A program made the position numbers and the translations under genes. A stretch of DNA of 64,000 bases from Streblospio benedicti (lineage: Eukaryota > Annelida > Polychaeta > Spionida > Spionidae), in the NCBI GenBank assembly GCA_019095985.1, contig CM032667.1, positions 1,448,961 to 1,512,960 on the forward strand, given 5' to 3'. The notes beneath the pieces are model-generated. The model was not told where the DNA came from and searched no databases. It was given only the letters and a program-made list of their open reading frames with translations. Positions 51,701 to 57,104 of this stretch are shown here, one piece after another (positions within the stretch are counted from its first letter, which is position 1; each line of letters opens with the position of its first letter).

Positions 51701-54700
51701 ATTTTATAAACACAACTAGAAATATTAATATCTCAATGTTGCTTGCATATACTTTAGGGCCTGCCAGGCAGTAAGGGTGAAGCAGGAAGGTCAGGATTCC
51801 CAGGTCTCAACGGCATCAAGGGCTACCCTGGAGACCCAGGCTTGAGGGGCCAAGATGGACCCCCAGGATCACCAGGCCGACCTGGTGAGAGGAACTATTT
51901 CACATTTATCCATTAGAAGTTGCTTGAATAATAGTTGCATTTGGTTCAGATACCAAATTTTTTCACTAACAAGCACTGTAGTCAGAGACAAAAATTCTAC
52001 TGTCTAAAGATTATTTACTCAATACTTTGTATAAGATTTGTGATACATGGTATGCAGCATGTGGTCGCATTTTTGTTAGTTCTTGTTGTTGTTTTTTTCT
52101 GTTTCTGCTGCCTTATATCTGAAAAATAAAGTCCTATTTTAAATTTAAATTTATTTCAACATGTTTCGGCATCTTCAGTGCCCTTCTCAACTTTACAACT
52201 TTTGTAAAGTTGAGAAGGGCACTGAAGATGCCGAAACATGTTCAAATAAATTTAAATTTAAAATAGGACTTTATTTTTCGGATATAAGGCAGCAGAAACA
52301 GAAAAAAACAACAACAACAACTAACAAAAATCAATACTTTGTGTTTGTAGGCATTAAAGGCGGGCGTGGAGAGGTAGGCATCACTCCACCCCCTGACCCT
52401 GCCAAGAAAGGTCCTCGTGGAGAGCCTGGTTTCGTCGGTTTGCCAGGACTCCCAGGACAGCCAGGATCCCAGGGCTACAATGGTAATTGCACACATTGGA
52501 TCAAAACTTAATGCCTAAGTGTTGATTCATATTAGTATTCATGCTCTCTTTGTTTCACACAGTATATAGCTCTCATTAGTCACTTTCATAGGTACATATT
52601 GTATGTTAAGGTGTAAGCATATTTTGTTGTTCAATAGTAATATATATATATATATACCTTAAAAATCCATCATATTCTCAAGAAAAAATGTATGCATCCA
52701 AATTTAACAAGTACCAAATAATATTACTACCATGAAGCCATGTAAGAAGCCATGGTGATACAACCATATCCAATTCTATGGAAGTTGTCATCAAAATCCA
52801 ATCAATCAGAAGGCCCACTGCCAAAATGTTCAGCTAGGATTTGAAACATCAAACTTGCAATCTCATTATATAAGTAAGATGAAACCAAGTATTGATTTTG
52901 TCTTTGACGTAAAATTATTTTTCCACCTAAAAGCTATAACTGGGCCACGGATTGGTACGAACAAGGACTTGTAAAGGCAGTGTGAGTGATCAAGCCGTGA
53001 AAACCAATGTGTGACCCACTGATTTTTCTTAAATGCACATGGTTGTCTACTCTATGTGACATTTTCATTAAAAGATCAATGATCTGAATTTTTTGATACA
53101 TACTTGTGCACCTCAGAGTCAGTTTTTCACCACTGCTGAGAAACGCAGTATCTGAAAAATTTTACCTGTTACATTCATTATATATACAAACTTTGATAAT
53201 GAATCTTCATTGTGTCACGTGAACGTTACTATAGATATAGAACATATATATGTGAGTAAAACCAACAAAAAATACATAACCATCATAACAAACAAATAAA
53301 CATGCAGTCTGTATGTTACTGCGATGCATGTGATTTACATGATTTCAAGCCAAAGTGACGTGCATTTTGCAGACACCATATTTCCTGAGCATGGCCGGTG
53401 ACCCCAACTCTTTAGATTACTTTCCACATCAGTAATAACTTGGTATAGACCATCGGAATTTTGAAAGAAAAATCAATGGTGTGTCAATTACGAGCATATG
53501 TCTTTAAATACATCACACGTTGACCATTCACATGTTTGTTTGGTGATTACTTTTTGTTAGATACACGATCATCGAAATATGATTAACACCACAGTAAAGT
53601 TTTATTAGCAAGGCCTACTCCGAATATGGCCAGTATGTTAAACAATATTGTGCAGTGAATGAGTTTTGATTCCTAACTAGCCGAATACACCAACTTTAAT
53701 TGGAGAAATATCACATCAAAAATGGCCACTTTCCCATGTATTTGTAGAGGCATGTGGCAATGTTTTCTCCTCGTGGGTGTGTAATCATGTGGTGTGTGAT
53801 GCGGGGGTTTTCTTGAGAATTGAAGAAATATATCTTTGTTTTGAGGTCACCATGTATGCAGGTATGCCCACATGTGGTAAATGTTGCCCGAGCTTGTGAG
53901 GGCAATATTTACCACATGACGGCATATGGAAAAATATTTGACCGATGACATAGATTCTCAGTCAATTAAAGAACATCATTCAGAGTGTGACACAGATGGA
54001 GTGTTCGAATGGACGATAGAGCCCACGCCAATATGAAAAGGTCTATCTTTTAAAACAAGTATGCTAAAAGTATGTGGGTATTAATCTACTGTTCAAAGCA
54101 CACCAAGCTCTTTCATAAGTCAGCTGGCCTATATGGAAGGAGACTACAAAATCATACCCATTTCGAATGCAGGCATTGATGGTCGTGCTGGTGGGCGTGG
54201 TGATCGCGGCCTGCGTGGCCAACCCGGCCTGCCCGGCCTACCTGGCATCAAGGGCCAATACGGAACACCAGGCTACAATGGGCCAGAGGGAGCGCCGGGT
54301 CTGCCTGGCGTGCAAGGTCCACCTGGTCCTGATGCTCCTCCAGGACCTATAGGTTAGTATATACTGAGGTTTAGATTAGATTTTGGATATATATTGGCAT
54401 GCACTATTAAACCTATAACGTTGTCTCACAAAATAAAATAGGGATAATGATATGATATTCCACAAATTTGTTCTAACTACTCTGGATTTGTTTGTCATAG
54501 GTGCCTAACCAACAATATCTGAGCAATACCAGTAAATGTTTAGTCCTATCACCGTAAGCAATCCTCTTTATGAGCATTATTATAAACAGTAATACAACAC
54601 AACAACAAACTGGATATGTAAAGTGTGGTTTGCTTTCAGCTGGTACCCCAGGCTACTACTTCACCAAGCACAGTCAGACAATGGAAGTGCCCGGCTGCCC

Positions 54701-57104
54701 GTATGGCACTGAGAAGCTGTGGGACGGATATTCCCTGCTGTATGTGCAGGGCAATGAGCGGTCTGCCGGGCAGGATCTTGGTAAGTAAAACACCTTCACT
54801 CCAGTGATGCAAAGTGTCGGGGGGGGGGGGATCCAATCTGCACCAATGCTTCACATCTGAAAAGAACAATGAATTTTTGCATGGTGTATGGCTTTAACAG
54901 TTGCAAACATCACAGAACATGGAAAATTGATATTATAAGTGAGGGACTGTGAAATCCAATATTTTTGAAAGTGTGCTCTTTGAGTACTTTTGCTCTAGTT
55001 TCAGTTGTTTTTTTACACAATACAAGCTATAACGTAAATTACGAGTCCTTTCAATAGCCATGTTCATTATCATTACACATCTTAAGTGGTCTCAATAGAG
55101 AGGTGGTCTTAATGTGGAGGTTTATTTTGTTATCATCTTTGTAGTTTTAGCCCACGAGAAATGATCTTATTACAGAGGTGGTCTCTGCACTGTGTATAAT
55201 GTATTTGTTGAAGCTTATGTTCATGTCACATGTTCAGGTTCTGGCGGGTCTTGCCTGCGCCGCTTCAGCACGATGCCATTCATGTTCTGTAACATCAACG
55301 ACCGATGCACGGTGGCGTCCCGCAGCGACTACAGCTACTGGCTCTCTACACCGGAGCCCATGACGCCCATGATGGACCCCGTCAATGGGCCCATGGTAAC
55401 AGCTAAATGATTAGATAAAATTATGTTATTGTTGCTGCTTATTTGCAATCAATTTCTTTTATCTATTTTGCTTTATGTGAGGCATTCAGGATCATTTTCT
55501 TTTATTAAGAAAGAAAAACTGTTGATACATGTATGGCACTAGGTGGATTCAAGATAAGACTTCAATAACCGGTATATAGATAAATATATTCTATATTTAT
55601 GAAACCTGTATTAGGCTGTATATGTCTTAAAACTAATTATTGCTAATGCATGTAGATAATTACTTAATGGTATATAAGAATGTCCCATTTGTAATCCAGA
55701 TGTTATTGTTACAGGTGCGTCCATACATCAGTAGATGTAGTGTGTGTGAAGTGCCAAGTCAGGTAGAGATTTTTTTTTAATGTAGAAAAATAACAGACTC
55801 TTAAAGCGGTTGTCAATATGTAACAAGGCGAGCTATTGTGAACATATTTCATCGGTAGTCCATCCGCACTTGGTGTTTGCATAATAACAGCACTTTATTG
55901 GATTTACATCATCAAATTTTTCTACACAGATGATCGAATTCTTTTTTTTATTATTCACCTGGGGTAAATGGACCAAACTTTATGGTGCTCCAACTGTGCT
56001 TCTGTGTAATGCAAATGTATCCATGTTGTGCTGATTTTTTAACCAATTTTCAAACATTTATATTCTTGTAAGAATGGTATATATCAGGATGAAGTAGAAA
56101 ATGTATTCTTTATAATGCAATACCTTCAAGCTACAACTTTTTAATGTTGTATACCTCTTGCAAAATACACATTTTCTAGTAAAATGCATAAAGATTACAT
56201 TGGACTGAGTAGAAAATGATAAGAAAATGTAAAATGTAGCAGTACGTTGAAGGCAACAGTTAAGTGACGTATTTCCACCTTGCAGGTGCTTGCTGTCCAC
56301 AGTCAGTCTCTGGTTGTCCCTGACTGTCCAACTGGCTGGAACAGCCTCTGGGTCGGATACAGCTTTGCTATGGTAAGATATCTAAAATAACTATCAAATG
56401 AGACCAGAAATAATGGTCAGTGCTCAAGACTTGAATGTTTTTAAATTTGGTATTGATTTGAGTAATGTTGTTTATAGTACCTCATCGCATGACATTGCAT
56501 ATGGACTTTGAAAATGTATTTAAAATTTTGTATATTATTTTAGCACTTTGGTATTAACCTTGTACTCATAAATATGTTAAGATTAAGTGTTGATTATGTA
56601 TCGGTATACCAGCCTAAAGCCTATTCATCGCATAGCAGTGATGAAGACATATATCTAACTTTTTAATAAATACAAGTTTGATAATTATTGACGAATAATA
56701 TATATAAATGCAGATATAAACAGGCTTCATTTTGTATTCTACCACCGATGGGTTTTTCCCAACTCTTTGTTGGCAAATACAAACTGATTATTTCGGGTGT
56801 TTTCTAGCACACGGGTGCCGGTGCTGAGGGTACGGGGCAGCCGCTGCACTCACCGGGCTCCTGTCTGGAGGACTTCCGCCCCACGCCATTCATTGAGTGC
56901 CACGGCACAGGCACGTGTAATTATTATGCGACAACACTCAGCTTCTGGCTATCAACAATTGATAGAGGCAGAGAGTTCATGAAACCCATCCCAGAGACCA
57001 TGAAAGCTGGTAATGTGAGGAATAAGGTGAGCCGCTGCCAAGTTTGCATGCGCTCCAACACTACTACCACATATATCTCTGGCGGTGGAAATTTCCGTGG
57101 GTAG
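12629..57104 (+). CDS. COL4A1: collagen IV alpha chain, alpha1-type, complete (41 exons)
   Basis: This is a structural chain of the basement-membrane network: three chains form a triple helix, four helices join through the N-terminal 7S domain and two through the NC1 domain. The 41 exons (listed separately) have matching phases at every junction and total 5433 bases, 1810 residues plus stop, slightly longer than the usual 1650-1800. Order: signal peptide (1-29), 7S cysteine cluster (about 39-48), glycine-cysteine-NGT element, interrupted Gly-X-Y helix, then NC1 (about 240 residues, 12 cysteines). NC1 residues [16 protein letters not shown] and [12 protein letters not shown], and a CxxC loop in the helix, point to the alpha1/3/5 branch rather than alpha2/4/6. 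Nine in-frame RGD tripeptides occur in the helix. Exons 1-13 are all phase 0, whereas most later junctions split a glycine codon. The COL4A1 symbol means the pre-duplication alpha1-type chain. Recognition as collagen IV is certain, and a few exon edges could shift by some bases. Confidence 0.97.
13909..14008. other. assembly gap (100 N)
   Basis: Exactly 100 unknown bases inside intron 1, so a scaffold gap of probably arbitrary length. Coding sequence is not needed here, because exons 1 and 2 join in phase. Confidence 0.99.
16660..17000 (-). repeat. tRNA-derived SINE
   Basis: Read on the minus strand, the head at about 16995-16918 resembles a tRNA. It has an exact A box (TGGCCGAGTGG) and a B-box-like GGTTCGATTACC at tRNA spacing. 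An unrelated body of some 250 bases follows. The anticodon arm does not make a credible tRNA gene in this context. The 3' limit is uncertain. Confidence 0.65.
17362..17512 (+). repeat. SINE family B, plus-strand copy
   Basis: Shares TAGTCAAATGGAAGCTTAGG, TTGTAAAACCTGTCTTCAGC and GGTAGAAATATGCTTGCTAAAA with 21912-22060. It has a perfect B box (GTTCGAGTC) but lacks a clear A box, so it is 5'-truncated. Confidence 0.7.
17755..17870. repeat. dispersed repeat C, copy 1
   Basis: Shares AATCAGAAGGCCCACTGC and GGCAGTGTGAGTGATCAAGC with 52793-53010. Non-coding, family unknown. Confidence 0.6.
18096..18173 (+). CDS. COL4A1: collagen IV exon 2: 7S cysteine cluster
   Basis: 26 codons, phase 0/0. It encodes [10 protein letters not shown], the clustered cysteines that cross-link four molecules in the 7S domain, then leads into the collagenous part (AGQKGRP). 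Confidence 0.95.
18483..18625. mobile_element. small MITE with 26-base inverted ends
   Basis: The left end TTCAAGAATTTGATGGATAC and the right end (minus strand TTCAAGAATTTGATAGATAC) are inverted copies. They enclose about 90 bases containing the partly self-complementary GTTGTTGTGAAAACAACG. It lies in intron 2. Confidence 0.7.
18859..18993 (+). CDS. COL4A1: collagen IV exon 3
   Basis: 45 codons, phase 0/0: fifteen uninterrupted Gly-X-Y triplets, including RGD in GVRGDGGDS. Confidence 0.95.
19223..19267 (+). CDS. COL4A1: collagen IV exon 4
   Basis: 15 codons, phase 0/0: five perfect triplets ([15 protein letters not shown]). Smallest exon of the gene. Confidence 0.92.
19612..19674 (+). CDS. 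COL4A1: collagen IV exon 5: conserved Cys/N-glycosylation element
   Basis: 21 codons, phase 0/0. It encodes GYPGCNGTK. The PGCNGTKG element is conserved in vertebrate alpha1(IV) near the 7S domain, where the Asn carries a glycan. Confidence 0.94.
20124..20204 (+). CDS. COL4A1: collagen IV exon 6
   Basis: 27 codons, phase 0/0: nine uninterrupted triplets. Donor GTGGGG is weak, but the frame requires it. Confidence 0.92.
20301..20332. repeat. short hairpin in intron 6
   Basis: CAGAAACCCATAACT is followed after a short loop by its complement AGTTATGGGTTTCTG, giving a perfect 15-base stem. Confidence 0.75.
20695..20772 (+). CDS. COL4A1: collagen IV exon 7
   Basis: 26 codons, phase 0/0. Triplet pattern broken once at [12 protein letters not shown]. 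Confidence 0.93.
20833..20935. repeat. dispersed repeat D, diverged copy
   Basis: Resembles 34954-35060 and 35422-35550 (AAGCCCATG, GAATAAAAATAATTTTC, GATAGTTATG segments). The copy is old. Confidence 0.45.
21066..21128 (+). CDS. COL4A1: collagen IV exon 8
   Basis: 21 codons, phase 0/0: seven perfect triplets ending GEAGRP. Confidence 0.93.
21820..21910 (-). repeat. SINE family B, minus-strand copy
   Basis: On the minus strand it reads CTTGGGGTCGGGAGAGTTCG then AATCCCGCCAGGCCACTTGA, matching the 17362 copy and with a perfect B box (GTTCGAATC). It lies tail-to-tail with the next copy. Confidence 0.65.
21912..22060 (+). repeat. SINE family B, second plus-strand copy
   Basis: About 85-90 percent similar by eye to 17362-17512, including the GAGAGAGAGAGAAG tail. 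Together with the minus copy it forms an inverted pair in intron 8. Confidence 0.7.
22684..22761 (+). CDS. COL4A1: collagen IV exon 9
   Basis: 26 codons, phase 0/0. One interruption ([12 protein letters not shown]). Confidence 0.94.
23651..23785. mobile_element. palindromic element E (hairpin MITE core)
   Basis: The left arm AACATTGATTATTTCATTGG, then TTCTTGTGGTGTATCACG, is mirrored by CATGATACGCCACAAGAA and CCAATAAGATAATCAATGTT across a loop of about 20 bases. A related half occurs at 32085-32165. It lies in intron 9 and is non-coding. Confidence 0.75.
24722..25205. repeat. dispersed repeat F (AGCTCACCTG type)
   Basis: Starts TTAGCTCACCTGCTGTGAAA with CACCTTTCGTCCGTCGGCC and ends with CTATTAGGACCCTTATGGTC. 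This is a widespread non-coding repeat type in marine invertebrate genomes. Related pieces lie at 46998-47230 and 55828-55950. Confidence 0.55.
25421..25582 (+). CDS. COL4A1: collagen IV exon 10
   Basis: 54 codons, phase 0/0. Contains the interruption [13 protein letters not shown], flanked by Gly-Pro-Pro runs. Confidence 0.95.
26061..26216 (+). CDS. COL4A1: collagen IV exon 11
   Basis: 52 codons, phase 0/0. Long flexible interruption [17 protein letters not shown], likely a bend in the helix. Confidence 0.95.
27293..27355 (+). CDS. COL4A1: collagen IV exon 12
   Basis: 21 codons, phase 0/0: seven perfect triplets (ends GPEGRR). Confidence 0.93.
27773..27925 (+). CDS. COL4A1: collagen IV exon 13
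   Basis: 51 codons, phase 0/0: seventeen uninterrupted triplets rich in lysine, two RGD (GDRGDTG, GPRGDAG). Last of the run of phase-0 exons. Confidence 0.96.
28314..29357. mobile_element. non-autonomous DNA transposon G (1.04 kb)
   Basis: Inverted ends: TTTAACCCATTCATATCGG on the left, CCGATACGAATGGGTTAAA on the right (one mismatch in 19). The interior is CpG-containing and non-coding, with no transposase frame. Target duplication not resolved. In intron 13. Confidence 0.72.
29578..29602. repeat. solo end of MITE family A
   Basis: CCACTGAGCATAACCTTTAAAAG is the exact complement of the left end of the copy at 37873. A partner end was not found nearby. Confidence 0.6.
29967..30165 (+). CDS. 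COL4A1: collagen IV exon 14
   Basis: 199 bases, phase 0 to 1, the first split-glycine junction (G|GT). Interruptions [11 protein letters not shown] and GLSIKG. Confidence 0.95.
30246..30438. mobile_element. hairpin MITE H
   Basis: Arms of about 80 bases, nearly perfect: TATTTGTCTGGTTAAAGTG through GTTGGATGTTGAATCTTG, mirrored by CAAGATTCAACATCCAAC through CACTTTAACCAGACAAATA. The two look-alike reading frames on opposite strands here are a by-product of the palindrome. Confidence 0.82.
30741..30820 (+). CDS. COL4A1: collagen IV exon 15
   Basis: 80 bases, phase 1 to 0. Completes the split glycine; regular triplets through GMRGEKGME. Confidence 0.94.
31472..31778 (+). CDS. COL4A1: collagen IV exon 16: CxxC loop
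   Basis: 307 bases, phase 0 to 1, the largest exon. Interruptions GETVIG and [11 protein letters not shown], then the cysteine loop [13 protein letters not shown]. The two-residue CxxC spacing resembles the alpha1-chain loop (CLIC in vertebrates), whereas alpha2 has CxC. Confidence 0.96.
32085..32165. repeat. half copy of palindromic element E
   Basis: GTGATACGCCACAAGAACTC and ACCTGATAACATAATTCATA correspond to the right arm of the palindrome at 23651-23785. Confidence 0.55.
33262..33359 (+). CDS. COL4A1: collagen IV exon 17
   Basis: 98 bases, phase 1 to 0. Uninterrupted triplets with a tryptophan ([10 protein letters not shown]). Confidence 0.94.
33526..33720 (+). CDS. COL4A1: collagen IV exon 18
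   Basis: 65 codons, phase 0/0. Interruption GEVQDSETG, then a proline-rich stretch. Confidence 0.95.
33988..34156 (+). CDS. COL4A1: collagen IV exon 19
   Basis: 169 bases, phase 0 to 1. Acidic interruption GEDMEGFPG. Confidence 0.95.
34412..34540 (+). CDS. COL4A1: collagen IV exon 20
   Basis: 129 bases, phase 1 to 1. Interruption [17 protein letters not shown], with an RGD directly after the non-helical segment. Confidence 0.95.
34954..35550. repeat. dispersed repeat D, two direct copies
   Basis: Units at about 34954-35060 and 35422-35550 share GCATTAAAGCCCATGGGCCT, then AATATC, GAATAAAAATCATTTT and ATCAAAGAAATTGATAG. Non-coding. Inside the 4.2-kb intron 20. Confidence 0.7.
36340..37340. 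repeat. degenerate tandem repeat with CCAGTGTTTTACACACTGG motifs
   Basis: The near-palindrome CCAGTGTTTTACACACTGG recurs in variants near 36342, 36535, 37068 and 37263, each followed by similar text (ATTAATTGCGTC, GACGCTTTTCAT, CCATTTGGGCC). Contains a (CCGT)n run near 36575 and an (ATT)n run near 37110. Intron 20, non-coding. Confidence 0.6.
37726..37753. repeat. AGATCTAT palindromic microrepeat
   Basis: AGATCTATAGATCTATAGAT then CT is self-complementary, a short perfect palindrome. Confidence 0.7.
37873..38352. mobile_element. MITE family A, copy 2
   Basis: Aligns along its length with 5873-6370. Left end TTAAAGGTTATGCTCAGTGG, right end TTGCTGAGCAATA (decayed). Non-coding; intron 20. Confidence 0.7.
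38782..38969 (+). CDS. COL4A1: collagen IV exon 21
   Basis: 188 bases, phase 1 to 0, uninterrupted triplets. Donor GTGTGT is non-consensus, but the frame agrees. Confidence 0.94.
39864..39999 (+). CDS. COL4A1: collagen IV exon 22
   Basis: 136 bases, phase 0 to 1. Interruption [13 protein letters not shown] in GDRGDPG. Confidence 0.95.
40141..42179. mobile_element. 2-kb inverted-repeat DNA transposon with CpG-rich ends
   Basis: The left end CCCCGTGTCAGAGTGGAC matches the minus-strand right end CCCCCTGTCAGAGTGGAC. The outer 300-400 bases on each side are crowded with CGGAGTCC and CGAAGTTCGCCGGA-like motifs in both orientations (subterminal repeats). The middle is AT-rich and holds another transposon. 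Flanks read TTAAT and TAAG, so a TAA target duplication is possible but not clean. No transposase frame, so non-autonomous. Confidence 0.75.
40797..41483. mobile_element. nested DNA transposon with GAAAGGCACC decamer arrays
   Basis: Lies inside the element above. The ends are GACTAAAACCCGAAAGG on the left and, on the minus strand, GACTAAACCCCGAAAGG. Each end continues into about four to eight near-copies of the decamer CGAAAGGCAC, inverted relative to each other. TA flanks both sides (40795-40796, 41484-41485). There is no open frame. The outer flanks also share CAGAAAGACC. Confidence 0.72.
42838..44810 (-). mobile_element. non-LTR retrotransposon (LINE), 5'-truncated, reverse transcriptase nearly whole
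   Basis: The minus strand encodes a LINE reverse transcriptase in two overlapping frames (44709-43867 and 43949-43278), joined by one frameshift near 43900. Visible blocks: [68 protein letters not shown] and the catalytic [11 protein letters not shown] thumb-like tail continues in the same direction to about 42880. The 3' end stops at CCAGAT short repeats near 42805-42822, a typical LINE tail. The endonuclease is missing through 5' truncation. The FADD box and block order suggest a Jockey/CR1-like clade. The good state of the frame suggests a recent insertion. In intron 22, antisense to the collagen gene. Confidence 0.92.
45241..45345 (+). CDS. COL4A1: collagen IV exon 23
   Basis: 105 bases, phase 1 to 1, regular triplets with tryptophan ([10 protein letters not shown]). 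The acceptor TATTTGGAAG is poor in pyrimidines next to the AG. Confidence 0.92.
45449..45634. mobile_element. hairpin MITE I
   Basis: Arms of about 85 bases: TGGGCCCCAGCATCATGG through ATTTACAAATACTATACCAT are mirrored by ATGGTATATAGCATTTGTAAAT through CATGATGCTGGGCCCA. Begins about 100 bases after exon 23. Confidence 0.82.
46012..46165. repeat. dispersed repeat J, copy 1
   Basis: Shares GGTGCTCCAACTGT, CCAATTTTCAAACAT, GTAAGAATGGTATA and TAATGCAATACCTTCAA with 55983-56130. Non-coding. Confidence 0.65.
46801..46971 (+). CDS. COL4A1: collagen IV exon 24
   Basis: 171 bases, phase 1 to 1. Interruption [10 protein letters not shown]. Donor GTTTGT is weak. Confidence 0.94.
46998..47230. repeat. 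dispersed repeat F, copy 2
   Basis: GTGGTCGCCTTTCGTCCGTT and following text resemble the repeat at 24722-25205. Intron 24. Confidence 0.5.
47410..47499 (+). CDS. COL4A1: collagen IV exon 25
   Basis: 90 bases, phase 1 to 1; ten uninterrupted triplets. Confidence 0.94.
47734..47859 (+). CDS. COL4A1: collagen IV exon 26
   Basis: 126 bases, phase 1 to 1; uninterrupted, RGD in GSRGDPG. Confidence 0.95.
48102..48233 (+). CDS. COL4A1: collagen IV exon 27
   Basis: 132 bases, phase 1 to 1; arginine-rich (GRRGRDG), near its end the irregular [12 protein letters not shown]. Confidence 0.95.
48864..49020 (+). CDS. COL4A1: collagen IV exon 28
   Basis: 157 bases, phase 1 to 2; ends inside a leucine codon (GGA TT|A). 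Contains one-residue slips such as GRGGLPG. Confidence 0.92.
49403..49460 (+). CDS. COL4A1: collagen IV exon 29
   Basis: 58 bases, phase 2 to 0; RGD in GNRGDPG. Confidence 0.92.
49697..49911 (+). CDS. COL4A1: collagen IV exon 30
   Basis: 215 bases, phase 0 to 2; long uninterrupted run. The chosen donor (AG|GTGCGA) keeps the frame with exon 31. Confidence 0.94.
50148..50239 (+). CDS. COL4A1: collagen IV exon 31
   Basis: 92 bases, phase 2 to 1. The acceptor is the first of two adjacent AGs; the second would break the triplet frame. Confidence 0.93.
50484..50723 (+). CDS. COL4A1: collagen IV exon 32
   Basis: 240 bases, phase 1 to 1. Interruptions [10 protein letters not shown] and [12 protein letters not shown] in GSRGDRG. 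Confidence 0.95.
50971..51104 (+). CDS. COL4A1: collagen IV exon 33
   Basis: 134 bases, phase 1 to 0, uninterrupted triplets. Confidence 0.95.
51462..51580. mobile_element. small MITE K (119 bases) with 27-base inverted ends
   Basis: The left end GGTTAGTATAGTAGGTTACT and the right end AGTAACCTAGTATACTAACC are inverted copies. A 15-base direct repeat CGAACTTTAAGTTAT stands at 51408-51422 and again at 51580-51594, on both sides of the element. Confidence 0.75.
51758..51884 (+). CDS. COL4A1: collagen IV exon 34
   Basis: 127 bases, phase 0 to 1, uninterrupted triplets. Confidence 0.95.
52069..52331. repeat. 263-base nearly perfect palindrome beside the exon 35 acceptor
   Basis: Arms of about 129 bases around a five-base loop near 52201: ATTTTTGTTAGTTCTTGTTG through CTTCTCAACTTTACA are mirrored by TGTAAAGTTGAGAAG through CAACAACTAACAAAAAT. 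Only a few differences between arms are visible. It ends 19 bases before exon 35. Confidence 0.88.
52351..52482 (+). CDS. COL4A1: collagen IV exon 35
   Basis: 132 bases, phase 1 to 1. Interruption [12 protein letters not shown], then regular triplets. Confidence 0.95.
52793..53010. repeat. dispersed repeat C, copy 2
   Basis: Shares both terminal blocks with 17755-17870 but carries about 100 extra bases in the middle. Intron 35. Confidence 0.6.
54173..54352 (+). CDS. COL4A1: collagen IV exon 36: end of triple helix
   Basis: 180 bases, phase 1 to 1. Last triplets, ending in the irregular [12 protein letters not shown] hinge before NC1. Confidence 0.95.
   Translation, partial: ALMVVLVGVVIAACVANPACPAYLASRANTEHQATMGQRERRVCLACKVHLVLMLLQDL
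54640..54780 (+). CDS. COL4A1: collagen IV exon 37: NC1 start
   Basis: 141 bases, phase 1 to 1. Encodes [18 protein letters not shown] and [15 protein letters not shown], the opening of the first C4 subdomain. Confidence 0.97.
55238..55395 (+). CDS. COL4A1: collagen IV exon 38: NC1, sulfilimine methionine
   Basis: 158 bases, phase 1 to 0. [18 protein letters not shown] and [13 protein letters not shown]. The codon at 55372-55374 aligns with Met93 of vertebrate NC1. Confidence 0.97.
55715..55762 (+). CDS. COL4A1: collagen IV exon 39: NC1
   Basis: 48 bases, phase 0/0: [16 protein letters not shown], ending the first C4 half. Too short for a simple ORF search, but the motif is diagnostic. Confidence 0.96.
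55828..56140. repeat. dispersed repeats F and J, combined copy
   Basis: The first part resembles repeat F and the second (55983-56130) resembles 46012-46165, suggesting both belong to one larger repeat. Intron 39. Confidence 0.5.
56286..56372 (+). CDS. COL4A1: collagen IV exon 40: NC1
   Basis: 87 bases, phase 0/0: [18 protein letters not shown] then WVGYSFAM, the start of the second C4 half. Confidence 0.97.
56808..57104 (+). CDS. COL4A1: collagen IV exon 41: NC1 end, sulfilimine lysine, C-terminal tail, stop
   Basis: 98 codons plus [38 protein letters not shown], and the lysine of ETMKAG (57003-57005), which aligns with Lys211. After VSRCQVCMR, where vertebrate chains end within two or three residues, it continues with [16 protein letters not shown]. 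Confidence 0.97.
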   Translation, partial: HTGAGAEGTGQPLHSPGSCLEDFRPTPFIECHGTGTCNYYATTLSFWLSTIDRGREFMKPIPETMKAGNVRNKVSRCQVCMRSNTTTTYISGGGNFRG

